Below are positions 17,870-26,857 of a stretch of 64,000 nt of DNA, one piece after another. A model generated the notes under the pieces. That model ran no database searches. It worked only from the letters and a program-made list of their open reading frames with translations, and was not told the origin of the DNA. Source of the stretch: Desulfuribacillus alkaliarsenatis (lineage in GTDB: Bacteria > Bacillota > Bacilli > Desulfuribacillales > Desulfuribacillaceae); the NCBI RefSeq assembly GCF_001730225.1, contig NZ_MIJE01000034.1:62001-126000 (forward strand), read 5' to 3'. The translations under genes were made by a program, and so were the position numbers. Within the stretch, counting starts at the first letter, position 1. Each line of letters begins with the position of its first letter.

Positions 17870-18262
17870 TTGATACTTGGAATTGGATTAGACATTGTAG
17901 AATTAGAGCGGATAAAAAAAGCACTAGATAAAAATCATGATGCATTCAGTAAGCGGATTTTAACTACATCTGAGTTAGTGGAATGGCAAGAGATATCCAA
18001 CGAAGGCCGCAAAGTAGAATTTCTAGCTGGAAGGTTTGCTGTTAAAGAAGCGGCAGCAAAGGCCTTTGGTACTGGAATTGGAGAGGTGTCGTTTCAGGAT
18101 GTTTGTGTATTTAAAGACGCTAAGGGCAAACCAGGGATACATCTTACTGGGAATGCAAAAAAAATGGCGGCAGAAATGGCTGTAGAACAAACCTGGGTTA
18201 GTATCACCCATAGCAGCACCTATGCAATAGCGCAAGTAATTCTCGAAAAAATACGGACATAG
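17870..18262 (+). CDS. acpS: Holo-[acyl-carrier-protein] synthase
   Basis: A 130-residue 4'-phosphopantetheinyl transferase. It carries GIGLDIVEL with the Mg-binding Asp, the central FAGRFAVKEAAAKAFGTG with the metal Glu, and HSSTYAIAQV. It moves phosphopantetheine from CoA to acyl carrier protein. The frame opens at GTG 17852, but TTG 17870, 9 bases after GAAAGGG, gives the standard start MILGIGLDIVEL. It begins the acpS-nnr-ydcC-alr-ndoAI-ndoA order known from Bacillus. Confidence 0.93.
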   Translation: MILGIGLDIVELERIKKALDKNHDAFSKRILTTSELVEWQEISNEGRKVEFLAGRFAVKEAAAKAFGTGIGEVSFQDVCVFKDAKGKPGIHLTGNAKKMAAEMAVEQTWVSITHSSTYAIAQVILEKIRT

Positions 18263-18317
18263 TGTAATGATTGAGCGAAACTTGTCATACACTTTAGTAC
18301 ACGCAGGAGGGAATATT

Positions 18318-19871
18318 GTGTTTGTGGTTACAAATAGGGAGATGCGTGAAATCGATCGCTATACGATTGAAGAAGTTGGAATTCCGTCATTGGTGTTGAT
18401 GGAAAATGCGGGAAAAGCTGCGGCTGATTGGATTCAGGCGCAGTATAGTAACAAGAGGCAAGTGGGGGTGGTTTGTGGAAAAGGGAACAATGGTGGAGAT
18501 GGGCTTGTTATAGCAAGACATCTTATAAACCATGGGTTTACTGTTAAGGTATATGTGCTAGGGGAAGCTGACGAACTTTCTCCAGATGCGAAAACACAAT
18601 ATTACGTTGCTAACAAGATAGGTTTAGCTGTTGAATGCATTAGTTCTACAGGTGACCCATACGAAAGCATTCGACTTGATGAATGTGAGATTATTGTCGA
18701 TGCGTTGCTAGGAACGGGCAGTCGAGGAAGTTTAGGAACACTTTATGGGCAAGTCGTACAGATGATAAATGCTCGCAAAATGCTCGATGAAGAGGTTGAA
18801 GTTATAAGTATTGATAATCCGACTGGTGTTTTCGGTAATAACGGAGAGGTAGCTAGTGAAACCATTAATGCAAATGTTACTTTGACTTTAGGTTATATAA
18901 AACAATCCCTAATTACCTATCCAGCGGCAGACTATGCAGGAAAAGTTATCGTACTAGACATTGGTATTCCTAAAATGATCGAACAACAATATGCATTTAA
19001 TAAGCAGGTGCTAACAGAAAAACTCATTTACCCTTGGATTCCTAAAAGAGTATCCAATAGTCACAAAGGCACATATGGGAAAGTTCGCTGCATTGCCGGC
19101 TCAAGTAAATATTTCGGAGCTGGACTGTTGTCAGCTACGGCAAGTTTGCATATAGGTGCTGGGCTGGTGTTCTGGGATGCTCCTGAACAAATTGCACCAA
19201 TGTGGCAAGGCCAAACTCCTGAATTGATTTTTACAAGTCATCCATCCCAGCAAGGATGTTTTGCTAGCGAGAGCTTACAGTCGTTAATCGAGGTCTCGAA
19301 AACGGCAGATGCTATCGTAGTTGGATGTGGTATTGATCAATTTCCTTGGGGAGAAGAGTGGGTTGAACAGCTGGTGAACGAAATAGAGTGCCCAATGGTG
19401 ATTGATGCGGATGCGATTATTTTGCTTAGGAATCGGTTTTCGAACCTGAAAAGTAAAAGGAACATAATTGTGACCCCTCATCCTGGTGAGTTCGCAAAGG
19501 TTCTCGGAATATCAGTAGAAGAAGTAGAGAAAAATCGTGCTGATATCTGTCTGGATTTTGCAAAGGAGCACCAAGTAACGCTCGTGCTTAAAGGTTGTCA
19601 CACTACAATTGCGACACCAGATGGTAGGCTGTACTTCAATACTACAGCGAGCCATGTATTGGCAAAGGGTGGAAGTGGTGATGTTTTAGCAGGCTTTATT
19701 GGAGGGTTACTTGCCCAGGGAATTTCCACAGAACAAGCTACCTGCGTGGCTGTTTACTGTCATGGTCGAGTGGCAAAACAGCTAGCTGAGACTAATTATG
19801 TATCAACAATGGCATCCGATGTTTCCCGCAACGTAGGAGCCATATTGCAAACTATAGCGAATCGTGCATAA
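18318..19871 (+). CDS. nnrD: Bifunctional NAD(P)HX epimerase / ADP-dependent dehydratase
   Basis: A 517-residue metabolite-repair enzyme. The N-terminal half (1-220) is the NAD(P)HX epimerase with VCGKGNNGGDGLVIARHL. The C-terminal half (about 235-510) is the ribokinase-like dehydratase with HKGTYGKVRCIAGS, VTPHPGEFAKVLG and the catalytic GGSGDVLAGFIGGLL. It repairs hydrated NADH and NADPH. I use GTG 18318, six bases after GGAGGG, instead of the upstream ATG 18267 which has no RBS. Confidence 0.93.
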   Translation: MFVVTNREMREIDRYTIEEVGIPSLVLMENAGKAAADWIQAQYSNKRQVGVVCGKGNNGGDGLVIARHLINHGFTVKVYVLGEADELSPDAKTQYYVANKIGLAVECISSTGDPYESIRLDECEIIVDALLGTGSRGSLGTLYGQVVQMINARKMLDEEVEVISIDNPTGVFGNNGEVASETINANVTLTLGYIKQSLITYPAADYAGKVIVLDIGIPKMIEQQYAFNKQVLTEKLIYPWIPKRVSNSHKGTYGKVRCIAGSSKYFGAGLLSATASLHIGAGLVFWDAPEQIAPMWQGQTPELIFTSHPSQQGCFASESLQSLIEVSKTADAIVVGCGIDQFPWGEEWVEQLVNEIECPMVIDADAIILLRNRFSNLKSKRNIIVTPHPGEFAKVLGISVEEVEKNRADICLDFAKEHQVTLVLKGCHTTIATPDGRLYFNTTASHVLAKGGSGDVLAGFIGGLLAQGISTEQATCVAVYCHGRVAKQLAETNYVSTMASDVSRNVGAILQTIANRA

Positions 19872-19942
19872 CCTATGACATATTTCCCGGGAAATAGACA
19901 ATTAATTCATAAAGATTGTCGAATAAGTGAGGAGATGGTGTT

Positions 19943-20968
19943 GTGCTAAAGGGTAAACGCAAACTAGGGCTAATATTAGCTACCATAATAACTTTGGTAT
20001 TAGCAGCTTGCGGTGGTACGATTACAAAGCAAGAGGATGTCATGAAAGAGTTAGGAAAAATCTTAGAAGAGATTGAAAACTACCATTTAGAGGCTGAAAT
20101 GGTAGTCGATCACGATGGATTGGCCCAGACTTATTATGTAGAAGTATGGTATCAACAGCCGGAGCTATATAAAGTAGCACTGAAAAATGATAGTAGAGAA
20201 GTTTCGCAGATTATTATTAAAAACAATGAAGGCGTACATGTAGTTAACCCGTACATGAATAAAGTATTTAAGTTCAGCAAGGATTGGCCGCATGCACAAG
20301 GGCAGCTTTATCTATATCAGACCTTATTAAATAACATTACTAAAGCAGACAGCTTAGATTATGAATATAAGGACGAAGCTTATTACTTCACGTATGAGGT
20401 AGAAAATGGGCAGTATATTGCTAAGCAAGAAGTTGTACTTGAGGAAGGATTTTATCCGAAAACAGCTATGATGACTGATGAAGCAGAAACGGTTAAGATT
20501 ACTGTGAATTTCGAAAATTTCGAAGCTAATATTGCTATATCCGAGTTAGAGTTTGATGTAGATGAACAATTAAAGAGCAGCGTAACAGAAGGTATGGATG
20601 CAACGGCAGCAATGGCACAATTACAAGAAAATTGGACTCCGATGCAACCAGAATATGTACCTGCGGGAATGACGATGACTTCGTTAAGTGTATTGAAGGA
20701 AGGTGATATGGAATATGCTGTACTTCAATATGCTGGAGCAGATAGCAATTTCACAATAATTCAAAAGCCGGATATAACCTTCGACACGATTGCTAGAGCA
20801 GATGGAGAGCTAGTGGAGATATATGGGACTGTAGCGATTCTGTCAGGCGGAGCAACGCCGACACTGCAGTGGCATGATAACGGTATTGAATTCACGTTAT
20901 CTGGAAACTTATCGATGGCTGAAATGCAGAAAGTTGCAGCAACAGTATATCGCCCTGCTATGAAGTAA
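19943..20968 (+). CDS. YdcC-like lipoprotein (LolA-like fold)
   Basis: A 341-residue lipoprotein with signal peptide and lipobox VLAACGG (Cys about residue 23). The middle (30-200) resembles outer-membrane-lipoprotein-sorting/YdcC proteins with VDHDGLAQTYYVEVWYQQPELYKV; the C-terminal 110 residues look like a DUF4367-type domain (TLQWHDNGIEFTLSGNLS). In Bacillus, ydcC sits between acpS and alr, as here. It is probably anchored to the outside of the membrane. GTG 19943 follows GAGGAGATGG. Confidence 0.85.
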   Translation: MLKGKRKLGLILATIITLVLAACGGTITKQEDVMKELGKILEEIENYHLEAEMVVDHDGLAQTYYVEVWYQQPELYKVALKNDSREVSQIIIKNNEGVHVVNPYMNKVFKFSKDWPHAQGQLYLYQTLLNNITKADSLDYEYKDEAYYFTYEVENGQYIAKQEVVLEEGFYPKTAMMTDEAETVKITVNFENFEANIAISELEFDVDEQLKSSVTEGMDATAAMAQLQENWTPMQPEYVPAGMTMTSLSVLKEGDMEYAVLQYAGADSNFTIIQKPDITFDTIARADGELVEIYGTVAILSGGATPTLQWHDNGIEFTLSGNLSMAEMQKVAATVYRPAMK

Positions 20969-21068
20969 CTAAGCATAAAATCTAAGCATAAAATCTAAGG
21001 AAATAATATTAAGTATAAAAAACTATGTATAAAAGTATTGATAAGAAAATAATGTTATTATAGATGCT

Positions 21069-21098
21069 GGGCACTCAAGTTAGTGCCCTTTTCTCTTT
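21069..21098 (+). terminator. Terminator before alr
   Basis: GGGCACT (21069-21075) pairs with AGTGCCC (21082-21088) around a six-base loop, followed by TTTTCTCTTTT. It separates the ydcC-like gene from alr. Confidence 0.85.
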
Positions 21099-21149
21099 TG
21101 TTATTGATATGATATTATTATAGATACAAATAGGGTTTGAGGTGACACA

Positions 21150-22277
21150 ATGAGTATTGGATTATATCGACCTACGTGGGCTGAAGTGAATCTTGGTGCA
21201 ATTAAAAGTAATTTTTTTGAATTGCAAAGGCAGGTAGGAAGTAGCACAGCAGTCATGCCTATAGTTAAAGCTAATGCCTATGGACACGGTTCTATACAAA
21301 TTGCTAAGACATTGGAGGAAATCGGCGCAAAATATTTGGCTGTAGCTAGCTTGGAAGAAGCCTTAGAGCTTAGAGAAGCTGGAATTACCGCTCCTGTTTT
21401 GATATTTGGTTATGTGCCAACTAGTGCTGCTGAGTTGATTGTAAAGCATAATTTCACAATAACAGTAATAGAGCAAGCAATGATTAAAGAACTGCATACA
21501 GCTGCCCTGAAAAATAATAGTCAGGCTAAGGTGCATTTAAAAATAGATACAGGGATGGGAAGATTAGGACTATTAGATTTTACAGAATTCAAGGAAGTTA
21601 TAGAATTGCTTGACAGCTATCAAGGGGTAGTACTAGAAGCTATCTACTCACATCTTGCATGTTCTGATGAAGTAGATAAAGCATATTCGATAGCGCAGTA
21701 TGAGAGATTTAAAGCTTATATTGATTATGTCGGTAAGCGGACTAATAAACCGAGCGTGCACCTGGCTAATAGTGGCGCAATAATTGATTTGCCTAAGTAT
21801 GCACATGATTATGTGCGTGCTGGCATAAGCTTATATGGTTACTATCCGTCTGCTGAAGTTAACAAAGAGCGAGTTAAATTACTACCCGCCATGGAATTTA
21901 AGACAAAAGTTGTATACTTAAAGGAAGTTGCAGCAAACACCTGCATTGGCTATGGTGCAACGTATAAGACTGATAAACAGTCCCTGATAGCCACCTTGCC
22001 AGTAGGATATGCAGATGGATATAACCGCTTGCTATCCAATTCAGGAAAGGTGATTGTCCGAGGCATGAAGGTGCCTGTAGTTGGTCGTGTCTGTATGGAC
22101 CAAATCATGATAGATGTTACTGGTGTTCCTAATATACAGAGGGGTGACGAGGTTGTATTATTTGGTAAGCAGAGTAATCAACAGGTTACTGTCGATGACA
22201 TAGCGAAACAGCTTAATACAATAAACTATGAGGTAGTATGTGCCATAAGTAGTAGAGTACCAAGGATTTATATTTAA
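21150..22277 (+). CDS. alr: Alanine racemase
   Basis: A 375-residue PLP enzyme. The cofactor lysine is in PIVKANAYGHG near residue 40, the opposing catalytic tyrosine in CIGYGATYKT near 270, and other conserved parts are HLKIDTGMGRLG and VGRVCMDQIMIDV. It makes D-alanine for peptidoglycan. ATG 21150 follows TTGAGGTGAC. Position between the ydcC-like gene and the ndoAI toxin-antitoxin pair matches Bacillus. Confidence 0.96.
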   Translation: MSIGLYRPTWAEVNLGAIKSNFFELQRQVGSSTAVMPIVKANAYGHGSIQIAKTLEEIGAKYLAVASLEEALELREAGITAPVLIFGYVPTSAAELIVKHNFTITVIEQAMIKELHTAALKNNSQAKVHLKIDTGMGRLGLLDFTEFKEVIELLDSYQGVVLEAIYSHLACSDEVDKAYSIAQYERFKAYIDYVGKRTNKPSVHLANSGAIIDLPKYAHDYVRAGISLYGYYPSAEVNKERVKLLPAMEFKTKVVYLKEVAANTCIGYGATYKTDKQSLIATLPVGYADGYNRLLSNSGKVIVRGMKVPVVGRVCMDQIMIDVTGVPNIQRGDEVVLFGKQSNQQVTVDDIAKQLNTINYEVVCAISSRVPRIYI

Positions 22278-22627
22278 ATTCAATCAAAGTAAAGTGATAC
22301 TTTTTCAAATGGATTTTTCACAGAGTTTTTTGAAACTTTTACCTAGAAACTTTTAAAACTTTTTGGAGTCTAAAACAGTGTGGTAGAGTTCGAATATTTA
22401 ATAAATGCACCAGTGTGTGAAAAATGGTATTAATTAAAAGTATAAGCCTTGCAGGAATCAAGGATTAATTATAGAAATAATATGTAAGTGAACTAGCTAT
22501 AGACTATAGCTAGTTAAAGTGGTGAATTAATTGTTTCTAGGATTATTGTATATTTTTCAATAATTTACCGCATACTGTTGATATAATACAAAGTATAGAA
22601 ACTGGAGTTTATGGTGGAGGTGTTTCT
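22278..22627. other. 350-base non-coding region between alr and ndoAI with palindrome and extended -10 promoter
   Basis: No gene is seen. The first 100 bases are T-rich without a clear hairpin. A perfect 25-base inverted repeat (12-base arms 22491-22502 and 22504-22515) is the most structured element. An extended -10, TGATATAAT (22579-22587), lies 41 bases before the GTG of ndoAI and is the likely promoter of the toxin-antitoxin pair. Confidence 0.55.
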
Positions 22628-22900
22628 GTGGTAAATACTAAGAGAATTATGATTAGCATTCCAGCAAATTTACTACAAGAGGTAGATGGTGTCGTCCAAA
22701 CTGAGAATACAAATCGCAGTGAAATTATCCGTAATGCTATGAAGATGTACTTAAGTGAACGGAAGAAACGCCAAATTCGAGAATCAATGCAACGGGGATA
22801 CATGGAAATGGCAGATATCAACCTGAATATTGCATCGGAAGCAATGCACGCCGAAGAAGAAGCTGACGAAGCTTTAGAAAAATTAGTAAGTGGAGTGTAA
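22628..22900 (+). CDS. ndoAI: Antitoxin EndoAI, ribbon-helix-helix protein
   Basis: A 90-residue CopG-type ribbon-helix-helix antitoxin (RIMISIPANLLQEVDGVVQTEN, RSEIIRNAMKMYL), starting at GTG 22628 after GGTGGAGG. The C-terminal half is acidic and flexible, as expected for toxin binding. The MazF-like toxin gene follows after seven bases. It should repress its own operon and neutralise the RNase. Confidence 0.92.
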   Translation: MVNTKRIMISIPANLLQEVDGVVQTENTNRSEIIRNAMKMYLSERKKRQIRESMQRGYMEMADINLNIASEAMHAEEEADEALEKLVSGV

Positions 22901-22907
22901 ATGTTGA

Positions 22908-23258
22908 ATGATCATAAAAAGAGGCGATGTATTCTATGCCGATTTGTCCCCAGTCGTTGGATCAGAACAAGGCGGTGTGAGACCTGTTCTTATAATTCAG
23001 AATGATATTGGCAATAAGTATAGCCCGACAGTAATCGTAGCAGCAATCACTGCTCAAATTCAAAAGGCAAAGATACCTACACACATTGAAGTAAACGCTG
23101 AAATATATGGATTAGAGCGAAACTCAGTAATTCTTCTTGAACAAATTCGTACGATTGATAAGCAGAGGTTGACGGATAAGATAACGCACTTAAATGATGA
23201 TTTAATGTCTAAAGTTGATGATGCGATAAGTATTAGTTTAGGATTAATAGAATTTTAA
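22908..23258 (+). CDS. ndoA: EndoA/MazF endoribonuclease toxin
   Basis: A 116-residue MazF/PemK-type mRNA interferase, close to Bacillus EndoA (family specificity U^ACAU). Key parts are [26 protein letters not shown] with the catalytic Arg and [21 protein letters not shown] with the Thr. Length and order with ndoAI are standard. ATG 22908 is in the correct frame; another ATG at 22901 is out of frame. Confidence 0.95.
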   Translation: MIIKRGDVFYADLSPVVGSEQGGVRPVLIIQNDIGNKYSPTVIVAAITAQIQKAKIPTHIEVNAEIYGLERNSVILLEQIRTIDKQRLTDKITHLNDDLMSKVDDAISISLGLIEF

Positions 23259-23261
23259 ATA

Positions 23262-23298
23262 AAAGTTTTCTATAAAGTTTTTATAGGAGGCTTTTTTT
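23262..23298 (+). terminator. Terminator of the ndoAI-ndoA operon
   Basis: A 15-base stem (23262-23276 with 23280-23294, several G-T pairs) ends in seven T residues and begins four bases after the ndoA stop. Confidence 0.7.
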
Positions 23299-23391
23299 AC
23301 TTGTAATTGATTGTTATATTGGTCAGAAAACGATACAATGAGGAAGTAAAGTAAATAGAAGTACAGGAAAGATAGACTTCGAAAGGATTCG

Positions 23392-24204
23392 ATGAGCATG
23401 CTTACAATTGTGCTATTGCTTGCTCTGCTGGTTAGCTTTATTAGTATAATTATGACCGTAGGGAACGCATTAAACAAAACGGCACTGGCCAAATTTTGGG
23501 CTTTAATCGCAACGGCGTCAGTTTTTACTACGACGTTTATTTTCATTGTCGACTCCTTCGATTTACTTGAACTTAGAGATGTTAATAAATTTGCTACTCC
23601 AGTGAATGCCAATTCTGAGGGAGTATACCCCCCTGGAGAGTCAGGACAATCTAATGGAAATTCAGGACAATCTAATGGAGACTCAGGGCAGTTTAATGGC
23701 AACGATGGTGCTAGAAATGGAAATGGCGAACTATCTGACTCAAGGGTAGCACGGATTATGCTGCTAGATTTGTTTGCGAAACGCTACTCTGGTGAGCTAG
23801 AAGGGCTTACTGCAGAACAGCGGGATTGGCTAATGCAGAATCGCACGCTTTTTCCTGCCAGTACTAGTGATACCCAGGCTCAAGTAAGGAATCAAGCTCA
23901 GGAAGTGCGGAACCTTGATCAAGTATATAGAAGTATTGATAGATATCGGCAAGGCTTTATCAAAGGTACAGGCGTAGTATTAGATAAAACAGTTGATGGG
24001 ACCACAGGTATACAAGAAATGCAGGTTAATGTGGTAGGGCCTGATGGTGGTGTTTACTTGCTCTATTATCCAGCGGTAGTGGATTTGAATACTGGCGACT
24101 GGGTTCAATTCTATGGAACACCTATTACAGGCAAGAGCTTACGAAGCGAATTTTTTGGCACTGTAAACAGCCTGTTAGTATACGCTAGTTACATTCATCG
24201 ATAG
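23392..24204 (+). CDS. Hypothetical membrane-anchored protein with heptapeptide repeats
   Basis: A 270-residue protein I do not recognise. It has two N-terminal hydrophobic helices (about 4-25 and 33-54), then a linker with three heptad repeats of the type SGQSNG-N/D (residues 83-103), and a soluble domain from about 115 to 270 containing DRYRQGFIKGTGVVLDKTVDG and a beta-rich end (GPDGGVYLLYYP). The soluble domain is probably external given the low-complexity linker, which looks like a cell-wall spacer. ATG 23392 follows GAAAGGATTC. Confidence 0.6.
   Translation: MSMLTIVLLLALLVSFISIIMTVGNALNKTALAKFWALIATASVFTTTFIFIVDSFDLLELRDVNKFATPVNANSEGVYPPGESGQSNGNSGQSNGDSGQFNGNDGARNGNGELSDSRVARIMLLDLFAKRYSGELEGLTAEQRDWLMQNRTLFPASTSDTQAQVRNQAQEVRNLDQVYRSIDRYRQGFIKGTGVVLDKTVDGTTGIQEMQVNVVGPDGGVYLLYYPAVVDLNTGDWVQFYGTPITGKSLRSEFFGTVNSLLVYASYIHR
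23638..23700 (+). repeat. Three tandem 21-base repeats inside the hypothetical gene
   Basis: Units start at 23638, 23659 and 23680. The first two differ at only two or three bases; the third is more diverged. Each encodes a seven-residue Ser-Gly-Gln-Asn-rich unit, so the copy number can change without a frameshift. Confidence 0.8.
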
Positions 24205-24304
24205 AATATAATACATACATGTAACTTATACAATTCATATACAGTAACTGTAAACCCGTTTCTGACATAACCTGTAGTAGGATATGAAAGAGAGGGGTTT
24301 TTTT

Positions 24305-25030
24305 GTGCGTCCGAGAATAGCAGTGACAGGAACTTCTATGGAAACTAAATACGGGTCAGGTACGTATATCAATAAAGGCTACATCGACGGTGTTATTAAA
24401 GCAGGTGGAATCCCGATAGTTTTACCGCTAACGGAACTTAAGGTGATAGATGAGGAATGGATTGAGCAATATGATGGGTTGTTACTAAGTGGTGGTGAAG
24501 ATGTGAACCCACTGCGTTATAAGCAGAGCCCACAGCTAAAGCAAGGACGGATTTCGCCAGAGCGTGATGAGTTAGAATGTACGCTAATTCCATTAGCAAT
24601 TAAAAGAAACATGCCAATTTTTGCAATTTGTAGAGGTGTTCAGGTCTTAAATGTAGTTTGTGGCGGCACGCTTTATCAGGATATTGTTAGTCAAGTGCCT
24701 AATGTACTTAAGCATAGTCAGAATGCTCCACGTTGGTATGGCACGCATGCTATCGAGATTGTTAAAGACAGTAAGCTACATGCAATTTGTAAGCAGCCAA
24801 GCATTGTAGTAAATAGCTATCATCACCAAGCGATTGATGTGTTGGCAGAAGGGTTAACAATATCGGCAAAATCTGAGGACGGTATTATTGAAGCGATTGA
24901 AAGCACAGATGATAAAGTGTTTATAGTAGGAGTACAATGGCATCCTGAAGGTATGTGGCAAAAAGAAAAAGAGCAGTTTGCATTATTTGAAGCATTTGTG
25001 GCAGCGTGCAAGCAGACGAAGCTTAATTAA
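24305..25030 (+). CDS. Gamma-glutamyl-gamma-aminobutyrate hydrolase-like class I amidotransferase
   Basis: A 241-residue peptidase C26/PuuD-like protein with the nucleophile Cys in FAICRGVQVLN and the His/Glu pair in VGVQWHPEGM; LSGGEDVNP is also typical. It hydrolyses gamma-glutamyl amide bonds, in E. coli for putrescine breakdown, though no other puu gene is nearby. I chose GTG 24305, seven bases after GAGAGGGG, instead of ATG 24284. Its 3' end overlaps the opposite-strand sigma-factor gene by eight bases. Confidence 0.88.
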   Translation: MRPRIAVTGTSMETKYGSGTYINKGYIDGVIKAGGIPIVLPLTELKVIDEEWIEQYDGLLLSGGEDVNPLRYKQSPQLKQGRISPERDELECTLIPLAIKRNMPIFAICRGVQVLNVVCGGTLYQDIVSQVPNVLKHSQNAPRWYGTHAIEIVKDSKLHAICKQPSIVVNSYHHQAIDVLAEGLTISAKSEDGIIEAIESTDDKVFIVGVQWHPEGMWQKEKEQFALFEAFVAACKQTKLN

Positions 25031-25790
25031 TATGCTTTTTCAATTTGCCAAGGGCTTTACGCTCTAATCGCGATATCTGCATTTGCGAAACTTTAAAACG
25101 GTCTGCTAAAGCTCGCTGGGATAGTCCTTGATAGTATCTATAATATATTAGTAAACGCTCACGCCTTGTTAACTCATTTAGTGCGTTTAATACGGTTTTT
25201 CTCGCGATAAAGGTTTCAAGCTCGGGATCGTTTTTGCCAATCATATGATGTAGAGAGTCAGAGTAATCATCGTCTGTGTATGTCGTATCAAGGGAAATTG
25301 AATTGTATAACGACTTCACACTCTTTGCTTCGATTAGTTCATCCAATGATATACCAAGATAGTCGGCTAGTTCTTCATTTGTTGGATGTCTCTGTAATTG
25401 ATGGCTTAGAGATTCATAGGCATAATCTATTTTTGGATGAAGCTCAGTAATTCTACGTGGCACACTTACGTCCCAACTACGGTCACGGAAATATCGTTTG
25501 ATTTCGCCTTCAATGGTAGGGGTTGCGTATGTTGCGAATTGAACGCCCACACCTGCGTCATACCTACGGATAGCTTTTACTAATCCAAGGTTTCCGATTT
25601 GTAGTAAATCATCAATATGCACCCCGCGGTCAACGTATTTTCTTGCAATTATTTCAACTAGATAACATGTCTGTTTAAATATCTCAGTTTCAATTTTTTT
25701 TGAGTTTTTTAGCTGATACTTTTGAAAAAGCAGTGTTAAGTTATTGTTTGTTTTAGTTTTTTTCTTAGCTTTTAACCTCGCTGAGCGCAT
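25023..25790 (-). CDS. RNA polymerase sigma factor, SigB/SigF/SigG subfamily
   Basis: A 255-residue sigma-70 family factor with region 2 (DRGVHIDDLLQIGNLGLVKAIRRYD, FATYATPTIEGEIKRYFRD), region 3 (RHPTNEELADYLGISLDEL) and region 4 (RERLLIYYRYYQGLSQRALADRFKVSQMQISRLERKAL). The first 30 residues are Lys-rich. It is closest in style to general-stress or sporulation factors; no anti-sigma gene is adjacent, although a STAS antagonist gene lies at 32.4 kb. ATG 25790 follows AAAGGAG and lies inside the 3' end of the LysR gene. Confidence 0.88.
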   Translation of the reverse strand: MRSARLKAKKKTKTNNNLTLLFQKYQLKNSKKIETEIFKQTCYLVEIIARKYVDRGVHIDDLLQIGNLGLVKAIRRYDAGVGVQFATYATPTIEGEIKRYFRDRSWDVSVPRRITELHPKIDYAYESLSHQLQRHPTNEELADYLGISLDELIEAKSVKSLYNSISLDTTYTDDDYSDSLHHMIGKNDPELETFIARKTVLNALNELTRRERLLIYYRYYQGLSQRALADRFKVSQMQISRLERKALGKLKKHIN

Positions 25791-26682
25791 TTTGCGTATG
25801 CTCCTTTATAAAGTCTATAAACTTAGTAGTTGATAGAGTAATATTATTTGTATTCGTGACACAATATAGTTCACGTTCGATGTGTAAGTTGGTAACTGGA
25901 ATCGAACGCACCTTTTGTAAGTATATTGAACGCTCTGCGGCGAATTTTGATACGAAAGACACACCTAAACCACTTTCAACGGCTGCGATGACTGCATCAG
26001 TACTGCCAAATTCGCCTAGTATAGGCAGTGTTTCAAGCTCAAGCTCATGTTCAGCTAGGGCTTTTTCTAAAATTTTACGAGTCCCTGAATGTTTTTCACG
26101 CACAATAAAAGTTGAATCTTTGAGTTCATCTATTGTGATTGCTTGTCTACTGGCCCATTGATGACACATCGGAACGATTAGTTGTAATTCATCTTTGGCT
26201 ACTGGAAATGATGTTAACCATTGCTGCTTATCTGGCCTAGAGCCAATTATTCCGACATCTACCTTTTTGTCCTGCAGCCAGCCTACAACCTGTTCAGTAC
26301 CTGCTACTTGTACCTGCAGCTTAATATGTGGATAAGAGTTACGAAATGATTTAATAATTGGTGATATAAAAAACTGTGAAGGAATGGTACTTGCACCAAT
26401 ATGTAAGCTTCCATAAGGAGAATTCTTTATATCTTGAATACGTAAGTATGTAGCTTTCCACATAGCTATTATAGCTTTACCCTGTGTGTATAAATAGCAA
26501 CCTGCCTGAGTTACAATCAAATCGTCGCCCTTACGATTGAAAAGCGCACATCCTAGGCTTTTTTCTAGAGCATTAATACGTTGAGTAATCGCTGGCTGCG
26601 ATACTGATAGACGTTGGGCTGTGTGGGAAAAGCTTTTTGTTTCTACTAAATCGATAAAGGCTTCTAACTGACTATAATTCAT
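25765..26682 (-). CDS. LysR-family transcriptional regulator
   Basis: A 305-residue LysR regulator with the N-terminal winged helix (MNYSQLEAFIDLVETKSFSHTAQRLSVSQPAITQRI) and a co-inducer domain (about 90-300). The 26697 start would place the RBS GGAAGTGAT inside the gene; ATG 26682 follows it and is used. It overlaps the downstream sigma-factor gene by 26 bases, so both are co-transcribed, and it is divergent from tex. Its ligand is not predictable. It is too far from the Mo/W island to be assigned as its regulator. Confidence 0.88.
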   Translation of the reverse strand: MNYSQLEAFIDLVETKSFSHTAQRLSVSQPAITQRINALEKSLGCALFNRKGDDLIVTQAGCYLYTQGKAIIAMWKATYLRIQDIKNSPYGSLHIGASTIPSQFFISPIIKSFRNSYPHIKLQVQVAGTEQVVGWLQDKKVDVGIIGSRPDKQQWLTSFPVAKDELQLIVPMCHQWASRQAITIDELKDSTFIVREKHSGTRKILEKALAEHELELETLPILGEFGSTDAVIAAVESGLGVSFVSKFAAERSIYLQKVRSIPVTNLHIERELYCVTNTNNITLSTTKFIDFIKEHTQNALSEVKS

Positions 26683-26857
26683 TATTATCACTTCCATTCA
26701 CAGGTTTCCATGGTTTTAATTATACACGATTTATTGACTTTATGCATAATTGAAACGAATTCTCGCTCTAATAGACGTTAGCTAGTGATTATGCTATGCT
26801 TAAAAAAATCTGATAATATAAGAAAACAGATTAGAGTTAACAGGAGGAAACCAAAAA

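Noticed and set aside
23638-23700. CRISPR-like or mobile repeat
   Set aside because: The repeats are contiguous 21-base units inside a coding frame with no spacers.
25765-26682. LysR regulator as the molybdate regulator of the island
   Set aside because: It has no MOP domain, lies 18 kb away and the operator motif is not a typical LysR T-N11-A site near it.
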